Counted from the stretch's first letter, positions 1 through 9,297 are shown. The stretch is DNA of 64,000 nucleotides from Sulfurospirillum sp. SCADC (GCF_000743525.1 NZ_JQGK01000003.1:62001-126000), one strand, 5' to 3'. The notes: generated by a model not told the origin, from the letters alone. Program-made: numbers and translations.

Positions 1-679
1 GGTTTTCATGCTTAATCATGATAGAACCCGTGTGCAAATCGCCGTGGATCAAGCACTCTTTTTCGTTTTGAAACAGGTTTAAAAGCACGTCAATATTCTG
101 CAAAAATGTCGCGCTTTTAGGCGCAGGACTAAAGTGTGAGGGCAGCATTAACGCAGGGTTATTTTCGATGTGTGGAAAGATAAAAATGTACTCTTCGCTG
201 ATGCGCTTTAAGGTTGCGTTTTCATAGTAAGCGGCTTCATGTTGGGATGGCACTTTCGTGTAAAGGGCTGCTAAAAATGTGCCCAGTTTCGCGTACAACG
301 AAAGGGCGATAAACTGATCGAATTGCGCTGTTTGCAAGAGTTTGTAGCCCACCAAATCTTCCATCGCAAAGCAAAAAGAGGCTTCATCGAGGTGGTAAAG
401 CGTTGGAATCAAAGAAGGTGCAATGCTTTTAAAGTAGCCAAGCGTGTGCATCTCGACGCAAATGCGGTTTTGAGGCAGTGGAAAATCCTTGCCCAAAAGC
501 CGAAGAAAGGGCGCTGCGTATTTGAGAATCAGCGAAGTACCACTTTGGTCGCTGATGCGAAAGATAAAGTTTAAATTACCATCGCCTATCTCTTTCACGT
601 TCAGAGGTGGATGTCTGAAAAAAGTATTTAAAGCCGTTGTTCGGTCGATGTACTCTCGTATCTCATTTTCAGTCTGCAC
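1..679 (-). CDS. mtnK: S-methyl-5-thioribose kinase-like protein (partial, C-terminus outside window)
   Basis: I read this reverse-strand frame directly: it opens with GTG at 679 (AAGGAT lies a few bases upstream) and stays open to the window edge. The translation holds ALILKYAAPF-like ATP-lobe sequence near residue 50 and the phosphotransferase loop LIHGDLHTGSIM near residue 210. That loop is typical of methylthioribose kinase in the APH/choline-kinase superfamily. The enzyme phosphorylates 5-methylthioribose in methionine salvage. About 226 codons are present of a usual ~400, so the C-terminal half is missing only because the window ends. Another APH-family kinase is possible, but the GDLHTGSIM form favours MtnK. 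The partner mtnA is not visible. Confidence 0.72.
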   Translation of the reverse strand, partial: MQTENEIREYIDRTTALNTFFRHPPLNVKEIGDGNLNFIFRISDQSGTSLILKYAAPFLRLLGKDFPLPQNRICVEMHTLGYFKSIAPSLIPTLYHLDEASFCFAMEDLVGYKLLQTAQFDQFIALSLYAKLGTFLAALYTKVPSQHEAAYYENATLKRISEEYIFIFPHIENNPALMLPSHFSPAPKSATFLQNIDVLLNLFQNEKECLIHGDLHTGSIMIKHEN

Positions 680-847
680 GATAAATCCTTACATGTCAAA
701 GCGCCATTATAGCAAAATCAGTCAATAAACATTGACCGTGTTAACCTTTTTCTAAGTCACAAAAGCTTATGATAACATCCAAATCATGTAACGGCTTAAG
801 GTTTAAGCGTACATCAAAATGACATGACACTGCTCTTTTTGATATAT

Positions 848-930
848 TAGACTTCTTTCATAACCCATTGAAAAAAGTGATGTGCTATGAGCAAACTCTT
901 TATCTTTTCAAGGGTTATGAAAGAAGTCTA
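848..930. repeat. 83-bp MITE-like element with 19-bp perfect terminal inverted repeats
   Basis: Positions 848-866 (TAGACTTCTTTCATAACCC) and 912-930 are perfect inverted copies separated by 45 bp with no open frame. Both ends terminate in TA, as expected if a TA target were duplicated by an IS630/Tc1-type transposase. The element sits in the 292-bp gap between the divergent kinase and rhodanese genes, so it could also serve as a transcript hairpin. The mobile-element reading is inference; the inverted repeat itself is seen. Confidence 0.55.
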
Positions 931-971
931 TTTCCCAACCCTTACATGTAAATATTTCCTTAGGAGAATCG

Positions 972-1418
972 ATGAAACTCTCTTCATTGTTAGCGTTACC
1001 CCTTGCGGCATTATTGCTTATTGGATGTGGTGGAAAAGTGAAAGAAAATGCTAAGTACAACTACATTACAGCGGATGAAACGGCAAAGTTGATGCGTGAA
1101 GACGCCTCTAAAATCGTCTTGGTGGACATTCAAGAGAAAAAAGATTTTGAGGAAGAGCATTTAAAAGGTGCGCTTGAAACCTATGCGTATCCTGTTAAAA
1201 CCGAGGATGAAAAAGCCCGACTTGCAGCATTGCTTCCAGACATTAAGCCAGATCAAAAAGTGATCATCGTCTGCCCAAGAGGCGGTGGAGGAGCAGATAG
1301 GGCGTATGACTTTTACCTTGAAAAAGGGCTCAAAAAAGAACAACTCTTAACGCTCAAAGACGGTCAATACGGTTGGCCTCGCGATAAAATCAAAGATGTT
1401 TTAGCCGTTAGCAAATAA
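972..1418 (+). CDS. Rhodanese-domain lipoprotein
   Basis: The 148-residue product begins with a lipoprotein signal peptide whose lipobox LIGC places the lipidated cysteine at residue 19, so it should be anchored in the periplasm. Residues ~35-145 form a single rhodanese domain, with the candidate active cysteine at C101 in VIIVCPRGGGG. Rhodaneses carry persulfide sulfur or bind thiol/metalloid substrates. The loop CPRGGGGADR is longer in glycines than classic rhodaneses, so the true substrate is unclear. The start follows AGGAG (961-965). Its TAA stop shares one base with the ATG of the next gene, so it is the first gene of a five-gene operon. Confidence 0.85.
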   Translation: MKLSSLLALPLAALLLIGCGGKVKENAKYNYITADETAKLMREDASKIVLVDIQEKKDFEEEHLKGALETYAYPVKTEDEKARLAALLPDIKPDQKVIIVCPRGGGGADRAYDFYLEKGLKKEQLLTLKDGQYGWPRDKIKDVLAVSK

Positions 1419-2089
1419 TGCTCAAACCTTCCAAAATCGCGATACTGCTTCTTAGCGGTGTCGCGCTTACCCTTTTTTTTATCTGCCCTCAGACACGCCA
1501 TTTCTTTTTTGAGTTGATCGCCCTGTTTCAAAGCTTAGACATCGAAACTATCAAAGCGTACATTCTCTCCTTTGGCATGCTCGCTCCTTTGGTTTCTTTT
1601 GCGTTGATGGTCTTTCAAGCGGTCTTGGCACCACTTCCAGCGTTTCTCATCACCTTTGCGAACGCAGCGCTCTTTGGCTGGGTGTATGGAGCCGCACTTT
1701 CATGGTTTAGCGCGATGGTGGGAGCACTGTTGTGTTTTTACATCGCCAAGTTTTTGGGTCGCGATGTGGTCGAAAAACTCACCAGTAAAATGGCGTTGGA
1801 AAGCGTGGATGCTTTTTTTGAGAAGCATGGCACGTACGCGATTGTGATCGCCAGACTGCTTCCGTTTATCTCCTTTGATGTGGTGAGTTACGCCGCAGGG
1901 TTGACCTCCATGAGGCTGAGCTCTTTTTTGATCGCCACAGGTATGGGGCAACTGCCTGCAACGTTGGTCTATTCGTACGCAGGAGAGATGCTCACAGGCG
2001 GCGCTAAAACGGTCGTTTACGGTCTTTTGATCTTGTTTGCGGTTTCTATTTTGGTCTACCTGATCAAGCGGGTGTATCGTGCAAAGTGA
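1418..2089 (+). CDS. TVP38/TMEM64 (DedA-like) membrane protein
   Basis: A 223-residue integral membrane protein with about six hydrophobic segments. It carries the VTT/SNARE-associated domain, including the re-entrant stretch around FANAALFGWVYGA and the arginine-containing motif IVIARLLPFISFDVVSYAAG that typifies TVP38/TMEM64 proteins. Relatives are implicated in lipid scrambling or in uptake and export of small ions, and they recur beside mercury, selenium and arsenosugar genes. It overlaps the rhodanese gene by one base and the following Fe-S gene by 11 bases, so the three are translationally coupled. The substrate cannot be read from the sequence. Confidence 0.85.
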   Translation: MLKPSKIAILLLSGVALTLFFICPQTRHFFFELIALFQSLDIETIKAYILSFGMLAPLVSFALMVFQAVLAPLPAFLITFANAALFGWVYGAALSWFSAMVGALLCFYIAKFLGRDVVEKLTSKMALESVDAFFEKHGTYAIVIARLLPFISFDVVSYAAGLTSMRLSSFLIATGMGQLPATLVYSYAGEMLTGGAKTVVYGLLILFAVSILVYLIKRVYRAK

Positions 2090-3191
2090 GATTAGCGCGT
2101 ATGAAAAGGCGTGTGTAGACTGTAGGAGCTGTATGAAGGGCTGTCCGATGCTTTACAGCTTCACCATTTCTCCCAAAACATTGCTGAGTAAATTTACCAC
2201 GGAACGTCCTTCGAGCGATATGGCATTTGCCTGTGCCAATTGTGGACTTTGCGCGCATATGTGTCCTCAAGACATCGACTTTGGAAAGGTGTTTACCGCT
2301 TCCAAAGCGCAGTTTGCGGAAGATAAAAACGTGTTGAAAAAGTACGGTTATGGTGCGGTCATCTTCCACCAAAAAAGTAGTTTTTCAAGACTTTTTTCGA
2401 CGACTAAAAGCTTTACGCAAGGAGCGTACACGCATATGGCATTTATGCCCGGATGTGCGCTGAGCTCGTACTCTCCACGCCTTATTCATACGGTTTTTCA
2501 TTACTTACAATCCAAATGCTCAGGCATGGGCATCATTCAGCAGTGCTGTGGCACACCCACACGCATGATGGGCGACATGACGCAGTTTCAAACTTACCAT
2601 TCCAAGCTTGAGCGTGATCTTGAAAAAATGGGCGCAACCACGGTGGTGACTGCGTGTGAGAACTGTTTTATGAGTCTTAAAACCTATGTGCCGCATATCA
2701 AAATCGTCTCGCTTTATTCATTGTTAGCTCAAATCGGACTGCCAGAGCATGCAAAAGAGCGCCATAAAAATGCACCCAAAATGGCACTGCATGACCCGTG
2801 TCCGACGCGGTATGAAAAAGAGATTCACCACGATGTGCGCACGCTTTTAATGCAGATCGGATTGCCTTATGAGGAGTTCAAACAAAACCGTGAAAAAACG
2901 CTCTGCTGTGGCAGTGGGGGCATGTTGGAACTCACCCATTCGGGCTTAGCGCATGAGCAGATGCGTTCTCGTGCCCATCAAACGGAGTGTGAGAGCATTG
3001 TCAGTTACTGCCAAAGTTGCGCGGAGTCGATGAGTAAAGGGGGTAAAAACGGGGTGCATCTGCTCGATCTCATCTTCAATCCTGCGTTTGCGATGAAACA
3101 AGAAGTGCCGGGCACTTTAAAAAAATGGTATAACCGTTTTAGCTCACGCCAGAAAATCAGCGCTTTAAAGGATAACGCATCAAAAAAGTGA
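2079..3191 (+). CDS. CCG-domain (Fe-S)-binding oxidoreductase, GlpC/HdrB-like
   Basis: 370 residues starting at GTG, overlapping the preceding gene. Two N-terminal 4Fe-4S motifs are visible (CVDCRSCMKGCP near residue 13 and CANCGLCAHMCP near 51). They are followed by two CCG domains: CCGTPTRMMG with a later ACENC, and CCGSGGMLEL with a later YCQSCAE. This is the layout of glycolate/lactate oxidase iron-sulfur subunits and heterodisulfide reductase HdrD-like proteins, which move electrons between flavoproteins, quinones and disulfides. No flavin partner gene adjoins it. A soluble cytoplasmic protein handling thiol-disulfide or metalloid redox chemistry in this operon is a reasonable inference. 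Confidence 0.8.
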   Translation: MQSEISAYEKACVDCRSCMKGCPMLYSFTISPKTLLSKFTTERPSSDMAFACANCGLCAHMCPQDIDFGKVFTASKAQFAEDKNVLKKYGYGAVIFHQKSSFSRLFSTTKSFTQGAYTHMAFMPGCALSSYSPRLIHTVFHYLQSKCSGMGIIQQCCGTPTRMMGDMTQFQTYHSKLERDLEKMGATTVVTACENCFMSLKTYVPHIKIVSLYSLLAQIGLPEHAKERHKNAPKMALHDPCPTRYEKEIHHDVRTLLMQIGLPYEEFKQNREKTLCCGSGGMLELTHSGLAHEQMRSRAHQTECESIVSYCQSCAESMSKGGKNGVHLLDLIFNPAFAMKQEVPGTLKKWYNRFSSRQKISALKDNASKK

Positions 3192-3823
3192 TTTTGTTTT
3201 TAGCCTTTGGCATCGTGATGTTCGTCTTTTATAAAATGGGCGTGCTCTCTTATGCGCAAGTCGAATCGATCCAAACCTTTGTGCAAAGCTTTGGCATCTA
3301 CGCACCGCTGATCTTCATCGTCCTTTTCACGCTTGCACCCCTCATCTTTTTTCCCGATGGCATTTTAGCGCTTGCCGGTGGGCTTATCTTTGGGTTTGCG
3401 TGGGGTAGCGTTTATATCATTTTAGGTGCGTTGTGTGGCGGTACTTTGTCGTTTTATCTTGCACGACTGTATGGCAAAAAAATGCGTGAAAAATTGGCGC
3501 ATGAAAAGCTGATTACCTTTCAAAAAAGCGTTCAAAACCATGGATTTGTGGTGATTTTACTCCTTCGTTTAGTGCCACTTGTGCCGTTTAATATCATCAG
3601 TTACAGCGCAGGGTTTTCTACGATTCGCTACCGTGATTTTTTCTTGGCAACGCTTTTGGGCATGCTTCCTGGGGTTTTGGTGTATGCGAACATCGGAGCA
3701 CAATCGCTGAGTTTTGGAAGCAGGGAATTTTACATTTCGGTAGGTTTATTGGGCGTACTTGTCGTGATTTCAATGATTTTAAAACACCGTGTCAAAAAGA
3801 GGTTAGAAGCGTATGAAAAATAG
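3188..3823 (+). CDS. TVP38/TMEM64 family membrane protein (second copy)
   Basis: 211 residues, starting at GTG within the stop region of the upstream gene (GTGA overlap). It has the same VTT-domain pattern as the protein at 1418, with VILLLRLVPLVPFNIISYSAGF as the family motif, but the two paralogues are clearly diverged. Two non-identical TVP38 proteins in one operon is unusual. They could form a heteromer or act on different substrates. The C-terminus is basic (HRVKKRLEAYEK). The last 11 bases overlap the start of the radical SAM gene. Confidence 0.84.
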   Translation: MILFLAFGIVMFVFYKMGVLSYAQVESIQTFVQSFGIYAPLIFIVLFTLAPLIFFPDGILALAGGLIFGFAWGSVYIILGALCGGTLSFYLARLYGKKMREKLAHEKLITFQKSVQNHGFVVILLLRLVPLVPFNIISYSAGFSTIRYRDFFLATLLGMLPGVLVYANIGAQSLSFGSREFYISVGLLGVLVVISMILKHRVKKRLEAYEK

Positions 3824-6794
3824 TTGGCAGAGAATCGTTTTTGAAGAGCGTCCGATTTACGTGCACCGTTTTAGTGCAGACTGGTTTGTGCCAAATGCAA
3901 GTGCAGATGCGCTTTTACAAAGTGCGGAAAAAAGCCTTGCGTATGAGACGTTAAAACACCGCATCTCAGAGCCCAATCCGCTGGTTTACACACCCAAATC
4001 CTCTTCCAAAACAGCTCTTCACGAGTTTTGGATACACCTCACCAACCGTTGCAATCTTAGCTGTACGCACTGCCTTTTTAGCTCTTCACCTAAAGAGAAA
4101 GATACGCTGAATTTCGAGACGATTGCTTTACATGTAAATGAGGCGTACACTCTTGGCTGTCGGCTTTTTATCATCAGCGGTGGTGAGCCGTTGGTGCATC
4201 CTGAACTGTTGGCTTTGGTGGAGATAATTTTAGCGATGAGCGACACCGAAGTGGTCATTTTAACCAATGGCATCTTGCTTGAAAAAGTCTTTACATGTAA
4301 AGACTTCCCAACCTCACGTCTGCACTTCCAAATCAGCCTTGATGGATTGCCTAAAGAGCATGATGCGATTCGAGGCGTTGGGAGTTTTGAGAAACTTGAG
4401 CGCAACATCCTTTGGCTTCAAAAAGCAGGGTATTCGTTCTCGCTTTCGGTCTGTCTGCATCCACTGAATATCCACAGTTTAGATGCGATTGTGACGTTGG
4501 CAAGCGCACTTAAAGCGGGTCATCTGCATTTCTTATGGTACTTTTCGCGTGGACGAGGCGTTGATGAGGGCTTGATAGCGCATGACACGCTCTTTAACGC
4601 GCTCACAAACGCCTATCAAAAAGCGCAAACGTTAGGACTTGTCATCGACAATTTTGAAGCCCTGAAAACACAAATCTTCGCGCCAAAAGGCACGGTGCAT
4701 GACGGCTCAAGTTCAGGGCGCAGTTCCATCGCTTTAGGTTACGATGGGCACTTTTACCCCAGTGCGGCGATGGTCGGCGAGGGCGCACTTTGGATGGAAG
4801 GAGAGAGCATTGCTGAAGCACTTGAAAGCAGAGTGGCTAAAGACATTGCGTCGCATTCCATCACCGCACTCTCTTCACCACTGCGCTTTTTACTTGGTGG
4901 CGGCGACTTAGACCACAGCTTTTCGCATGCCAAAACAGTGATGGGCGATGACCCGTATGAACCGCTGTTGGAAAAGCTCGCATTGTGGCTGATCCTGCAA
5001 GAGGCGAAGCAGTTTGAATCTTTACATGTAAAGCCTGCTTTATGTTTGGAGATGGGCGACATTCTTTACAGTTGTGGGGCAAATGAGGGCGTGGCGCATA
5101 CCCATGCGAACTGTCTGCTTGCCACTGGGGAGAGCGAGTCGTTGCGCTTGGTCAAAGCCTTTTACCATGATGCGGCATTGGAAGATAAGGAAAGCATTCT
5201 CAATCCTGCGTGCTACGAAGAGCAGTACCTTTCGCATATTCCCTCCCATTTGCGCTTTCGAGGCTACGGCTGTGGAAGTCCTATCTTAGATGCGAAACTA
5301 AAGCAGGGTGAGTCGATGCTAGATTTGGGTTCAGGCAGAGGCATTGAGTGTTTTATCGCCTCCAAATTGGTGGGTAAAAATGGGCGTGTGGTGGGGGTTG
5401 ATATGCTCGACTCGATGCTGAAAATCGCGCGAAGTGGGGCAGAAGAGGTGGCTCAAAGTCTGGGGTATAGCAACCTCACGTTTGCCAAAGGCTACCTTGA
5501 AGCATTGCCTGAAAATGAGGGGAGTTTTGATGTCATCACTTCCAACTGCGTGCTCAATCTCTCCAGTCATAAACGCAAACTCTTTGCGGAAATCTTTCGG
5601 GTGCTGAAAAAGGGTGGAAGGCTTGTGGTCTCCGATGTCATCTGCGATGAAGAGGCGAGCGCTATCATCCGCAATGATGCGAAACTGAGTGGCGAGTGCA
5701 TCGGTGGAGCGCTTACGCAAACCCATCTTTTAGGACTGCTTCGTGAGAGTGGGTTTGAGCATATTGCGCTTATCAAACGCTTTTTTTACCGTGAAGTGCA
5801 AGGGCACAATTTTTACTCGCTCACCTTTGAGGCGTACAAATCCAGTGAACAAAAGAGGATCGAAGTCATCTATAAAGGTGTGGGCGAGAGCCTCGCGTTG
5901 GACAACGGTGTTGTGCTGTTTAAAGGCATCAAAACACGTATCGATGAGGCGTTGGCGAAACGGTTGGAAAGCGAGCTGTTTCTACTCGATGAAAAGGGAA
6001 ATGCCACCAACCAAGAGGGGCAAAGCTGTTCGTGTGCGACACCGCCTGAGGCGAAATCAAGCCTTTTAGTGGCACCTACAGCAAAGGTTTCCTTTAGTGT
6101 AGCACCTAAACAAAATCATAACTGCATGGTCTGCTCCTCAGAGCTTGTCTATAAGGCGACGCTTGAAGAAGCCACATGCTCCTACTGCGGAAGTATCAGT
6201 CATCAAAGCGTTACATGTAAAGAGGGGCATTATGTCTGCGATGCGTGTCACTCTAAAGAGGCATTAGCGGTGATAGAGCATCTCTGTGCAACATCCCAAG
6301 AGCGTGATATGCTCAAACTTTTTAGGCAAATCAGAGAACACCCCAGCATCCCAAAACACGGTCCTGAACACCACGCGATGGTGCCTGTCATCATCGTAAC
6401 TGCCTATAAAAACAGTGGTGGAAAACTGCCCGAAAATGCACTTAAAGCCGCCATTTCAAGAGGTTCTAGCGTGATGGGTGGCGCGTGTGGGTTTTTAGGA
6501 ATTTGTGGTGCGGCAAGCGGTGTTGGCATTGGTTTTGCCATTTTGTTAGAGGCTTCACCCGTAGCAAAAAAAGCGCGCTCCACAGCTCAAAAAGTAACGT
6601 ACGCGGTGCTCGGCAAAATCGCCGAATACGAAGCGGCTCGTTGTTGTCACAGGGAAGTCTGGACAGCGCTCAACATCGCCTCATCGTTGTCCGAAACGTT
6701 TTTACATGTAAAGCTTTTGGCTGAGAGAGAAACCAAATGCGATCAGAAGAAATTTAACCAGTATTGTTACGGCAAAGCGTGCCCGATCTTTTAA
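3813..6794 (+). CDS. Radical SAM / SAM-methyltransferase / DUF5714 fusion protein
   Basis: A 993-residue multidomain protein. Residues ~70-260 are a radical SAM domain with the cluster motif CNLSCTHC (C80, C84, C87) and the GGEP motif at ~123. Residues ~465-650 are a class I methyltransferase (LDLGSGRG at 503-510, VVGVDM at ~526) preceded by FRGYGCGSPI, a signature shared with ArsM-like methyltransferases. Residues ~765-993 are cysteine-rich and match the DUF5714 layout (CMVCSSEL, CSYCGS, CDACHS, then GGACGFLGICG). The radical SAM half lacks an obvious cysteine-rich SPASM end. The combination suggests C-S/As/Se bond chemistry plus methylation; the substrate is unknown. Five copies of the TTACATGTAA palindrome are embedded in frame. 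Confidence 0.82.
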   Translation: MKNSWQRIVFEERPIYVHRFSADWFVPNASADALLQSAEKSLAYETLKHRISEPNPLVYTPKSSSKTALHEFWIHLTNRCNLSCTHCLFSSSPKEKDTLNFETIALHVNEAYTLGCRLFIISGGEPLVHPELLALVEIILAMSDTEVVILTNGILLEKVFTCKDFPTSRLHFQISLDGLPKEHDAIRGVGSFEKLERNILWLQKAGYSFSLSVCLHPLNIHSLDAIVTLASALKAGHLHFLWYFSRGRGVDEGLIAHDTLFNALTNAYQKAQTLGLVIDNFEALKTQIFAPKGTVHDGSSSGRSSIALGYDGHFYPSAAMVGEGALWMEGESIAEALESRVAKDIASHSITALSSPLRFLLGGGDLDHSFSHAKTVMGDDPYEPLLEKLALWLILQEAKQFESLHVKPALCLEMGDILYSCGANEGVAHTHANCLLATGESESLRLVKAFYHDAALEDKESILNPACYEEQYLSHIPSHLRFRGYGCGSPILDAKLKQGESMLDLGSGRGIECFIASKLVGKNGRVVGVDMLDSMLKIARSGAEEVAQSLGYSNLTFAKGYLEALPENEGSFDVITSNCVLNLSSHKRKLFAEIFRVLKKGGRLVVSDVICDEEASAIIRNDAKLSGECIGGALTQTHLLGLLRESGFEHIALIKRFFYREVQGHNFYSLTFEAYKSSEQKRIEVIYKGVGESLALDNGVVLFKGIKTRIDEALAKRLESELFLLDEKGNATNQEGQSCSCATPPEAKSSLLVAPTAKVSFSVAPKQNHNCMVCSSELVYKATLEEATCSYCGSISHQSVTCKEGHYVCDACHSKEALAVIEHLCATSQERDMLKLFRQIREHPSIPKHGPEHHAMVPVIIVTAYKNSGGKLPENALKAAISRGSSVMGGACGFLGICGAASGVGIGFAILLEASPVAKKARSTAQKVTYAVLGKIAEYEAARCCHREVWTALNIASSLSETFLHVKLLAERETKCDQKKFNQYCYGKACPIF

Positions 6795-6795
6795 A

Positions 6796-7656
6796 TCAAT
6801 GGGTCTGATACCGCTTCATAAAAAAATGATGCAACCACAATGAAAAGGCGATGACACCGCTTCCCAAAGCGAGCAAGGTGTAATTGGTTGGTGTTCCCCA
6901 AATGAGAAGGTTCATCACTAATCCTGCGGGAACTAAAGCATTGTTCATGATGCCAAGCACGCCTGCATCGACTTCACACACGCCCTTGTTCCATAGAAAA
7001 TACCCAAGCCCTGAGGCTACGACGCCCAGCCACAGTAAAACGCCCCATTGTGTGAAGGTTGGGGAGAGTTTTTCTGTGCTGCCAAACCATCCAAACGCAA
7101 CTAAACTGACGATCAAGGCTCCAAAATGAAAGTACCCAAACACGTCGCGTTGTGAGATGTTTTGATGCGACTCCATCACTTTTTTATAGGCACTTTGCCC
7201 GATGGCAAAACAGATATTGGCCCCTTGTATCATCAAAAAACCGGTAATAAACTGCGATGTCACATCGTGGTAACGGATGATATACGCTCCCAAAACCGCC
7301 ACACCCGTGCTCACAAGATACAGGGGTTTGAACTCTTTTTTTAAAGCATCATAAGCTAACGTCACGTAAATGGGGGTAAAAATGGTGAAAAGAATGACCT
7401 CAGGCACGCTAAGAAACAGAAAGGATTGGTAGAAAAAGAGGTACATCATGCCTATTTGTACACTGCCGATCAGCATGATTTTCAGTTTTAATTCCGTAGC
7501 GATTCCTCGAAATTTTGTGAAGGGTAAAAAGAGAAGTGAGGCAAGGGAAACACGCACTAAGACAGCAAAATAGCTATCGATTTTCCCAGATAAAACTTCG
7601 CCAATAAAACTAAACGAAAACGCCCAGATCAGCGTCATCAGAATCAAATATCGCAT
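6796..7656 (-). CDS. EamA/DMT family transporter
   Basis: 286 residues with ten predicted hydrophobic segments in two EamA repeats of about 140 residues, ending in a basic tail (HHFFMKRYQTH). DMT exporters of this type move amino acids or other metabolites out across the inner membrane. The gene converges on the radical SAM operon, with the two stop codons separated by almost nothing, so the strands probably share termination signals. No neighbouring gene identifies the substrate. Confidence 0.82.
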   Translation of the reverse strand: MRYLILMTLIWAFSFSFIGEVLSGKIDSYFAVLVRVSLASLLFLPFTKFRGIATELKLKIMLIGSVQIGMMYLFFYQSFLFLSVPEVILFTIFTPIYVTLAYDALKKEFKPLYLVSTGVAVLGAYIIRYHDVTSQFITGFLMIQGANICFAIGQSAYKKVMESHQNISQRDVFGYFHFGALIVSLVAFGWFGSTEKLSPTFTQWGVLLWLGVVASGLGYFLWNKGVCEVDAGVLGIMNNALVPAGLVMNLLIWGTPTNYTLLALGSGVIAFSLWLHHFFMKRYQTH

Positions 7657-7767
7657 GGATGTCCTTCTTAAAACGAAGCCATTACTATACCATGCGGATG
7701 ATTATGTTTAACGTAAAAAATTGCAGAAGAGAAGAAGGCAGGTCAAGCCTGCCTTAATGACATGCAA

Positions 7768-7980
7768 TTACGCACCTAAAACAATACAGCCCTCTGTTGG
7801 ACAGGCTTCCATACACGCTGGTGAGCCATGATGATCTACACACTCAACACATTTGTCTGGATAAACATAATAAATATCTGCTCCTGTTGGGTTGTCGCTA
7901 TCATCCACAATAGCCTCCACAGGACACTCATCAATACAGGCGCCACATGAGATACAAATATCTGTAATTTTTACTGCCAT
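7768..7980 (-). CDS. 2[4Fe-4S] ferredoxin
   Basis: A 70-residue soluble ferredoxin. The first cluster motif is CISCGACIDECP near the N-terminus. The second is the extended form CVECVDHHGSPACMEACP, with an insertion between the first two cysteines and the PACMEACP block that is common in Campylobacterota ferredoxins. Such proteins carry electrons for pyruvate and 2-oxoglutarate oxidoreductases. It is monocistronic, with its own upstream region carrying a TTACATGTAA palindrome at 8047. Start: ATG preceded by AAGGA-like sequence. Confidence 0.9.
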   Translation of the reverse strand: MAVKITDICISCGACIDECPVEAIVDDSDNPTGADIYYVYPDKCVECVDHHGSPACMEACPTEGCIVLGA

Positions 7981-8155
7981 AACTTTTCCTTAAATGAGAT
8001 TTTTAATCAAAAAATTTTACTGTAAGATCGTAGCATGAAAATAGCGTTACATGTAAAAGCGGCTAGACGTTAAAAATTTACGATATTTCCTTTTTTCTCA
8101 GCAATTTTATAGCAAAAGGAGACTATAAAGTGAAGATGAAACGACAAGGATCTGC

Positions 8156-9292
8156 ATGCAAAACAGTCACAAATCTGATTCAATCAACATCTCCTCATGG
8201 ACCGATAAATACTTTTCAAACACCAAAGCGATCATCGAACATTTCGGAGACACAGACGTCACGTATGCGTTCTTTTTACGTCGCCCCGTACTTTGCGCAA
8301 CGCGTTTAGCTACGCAGTGGATTCAAGCACAAGCGAAAAAGGACGGCATGAGAGTTACCATCGAAATGCTGCACGAAGAGGGCGAATGGGTCGGTGCAGG
8401 CGAGCCTTTGTTTTATCTCAGCGGTTCGTTTGCTTTTTTGGTGGAACTCGAAACGCTCATCTTACAAAAGCTAGGCTCCGCGTGTGTTGCCGCTTACAAT
8501 GCCTATGAGATGTGCCAAATACTCCCCAATGTCGCTTTTTTAGCGATGGACGCGCGCCATTGTGCAGGTACAGAAATGGCTGAGATGATGGCGTATGGGG
8601 CATCGGTTGGCTCAAACGTGGCACAAAGTAAACTGGGAGCGGTAGGATTTATCGGCAATGCAACCGATGCAACGGCTCATTTTTTCGGACGTGAAAAAGG
8701 GCTGGGCACGGTTCCTCACGCTCTCATCGGTTACTCTGGCTCAACGCTAAAAGCGGCTCAAATGTTCCATGAATGCTTCCCCAAAGAGAATATCCCCATC
8801 TTAGCGGACTATTTTGGTCAAGAAATCACCGATACCTTGGAAGTCTGTAATGCCTTTGCAGGCTTGGCGCACGAGGGAAAGATCGCCGTGCGCCTCGATA
8901 CCCACGGTGGACGCTTTTTGGAAGGACTTGATACGCAAAAAAGTTACCATGTCCTAGAACGCCATGCACCCGATGCCGTGCGCGATTACCGCACGGAAGC
9001 CGAGTTGCACGACCTGATCGGCACAGGTGTTTCAGCCGCGGCACTATGGAGTATGAGGGAATCTCTGGACAACGCAGGATTTCCAAAAGTACGCATCATC
9101 GCCTCTTCAGGCTTCACACCGCAAAAATGCCGCTCAATGGCATGGGCAAAAGCGCCCATCGACATCATCGGTACAGGCTCTTTTCTACCCGATAAATGGA
9201 GTGAAACCAATGCCACAGCCGACATCATCGCTTACGGTGGTGTGCCAAGGGTCAAAGTTGGACGGGAATTTTTACTTAAGAAGAGTCGTTAA
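8156..9292 (+). CDS. Nicotinate phosphoribosyltransferase family protein
   Basis: 378 residues. The N-terminal TDKYFSNTKAIIEHFGDTDVTYAFFLRRP block, the GEPLFYLSG strand and the central GTVPHALIGYSG and late IIASSGFT...IDIIGTGSFLP segments are those of the PncB/NadC phosphoribosyltransferase fold. The expected reaction joins nicotinate and PRPP in NAD salvage, in the cytoplasm. It is shorter than E. coli PncB and could act on a related base. The ATG at 8156 follows AAGGA at 8146-8150; a stronger Shine-Dalgarno (AAAGGAGA) further upstream leads only to an out-of-frame GTG at 8130. The gene stands alone. Confidence 0.75.
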   Translation: MQNSHKSDSINISSWTDKYFSNTKAIIEHFGDTDVTYAFFLRRPVLCATRLATQWIQAQAKKDGMRVTIEMLHEEGEWVGAGEPLFYLSGSFAFLVELETLILQKLGSACVAAYNAYEMCQILPNVAFLAMDARHCAGTEMAEMMAYGASVGSNVAQSKLGAVGFIGNATDATAHFFGREKGLGTVPHALIGYSGSTLKAAQMFHECFPKENIPILADYFGQEITDTLEVCNAFAGLAHEGKIAVRLDTHGGRFLEGLDTQKSYHVLERHAPDAVRDYRTEAELHDLIGTGVSAAALWSMRESLDNAGFPKVRIIASSGFTPQKCRSMAWAKAPIDIIGTGSFLPDKWSETNATADIIAYGGVPRVKVGREFLLKKSR

Positions 9293-9297
9293 ATTGT

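Noticed and set aside
323-728. Plus-strand reading frames at the left end
   Set aside because: They are antisense to the methylthioribose kinase gene, which has recognisable motifs.
8130-8155. GTG start with a strong ribosome site before the phosphoribosyltransferase gene
   Set aside because: It is out of frame with the gene and gives only a short peptide overlapping it; AAGGA before ATG 8156 suffices.
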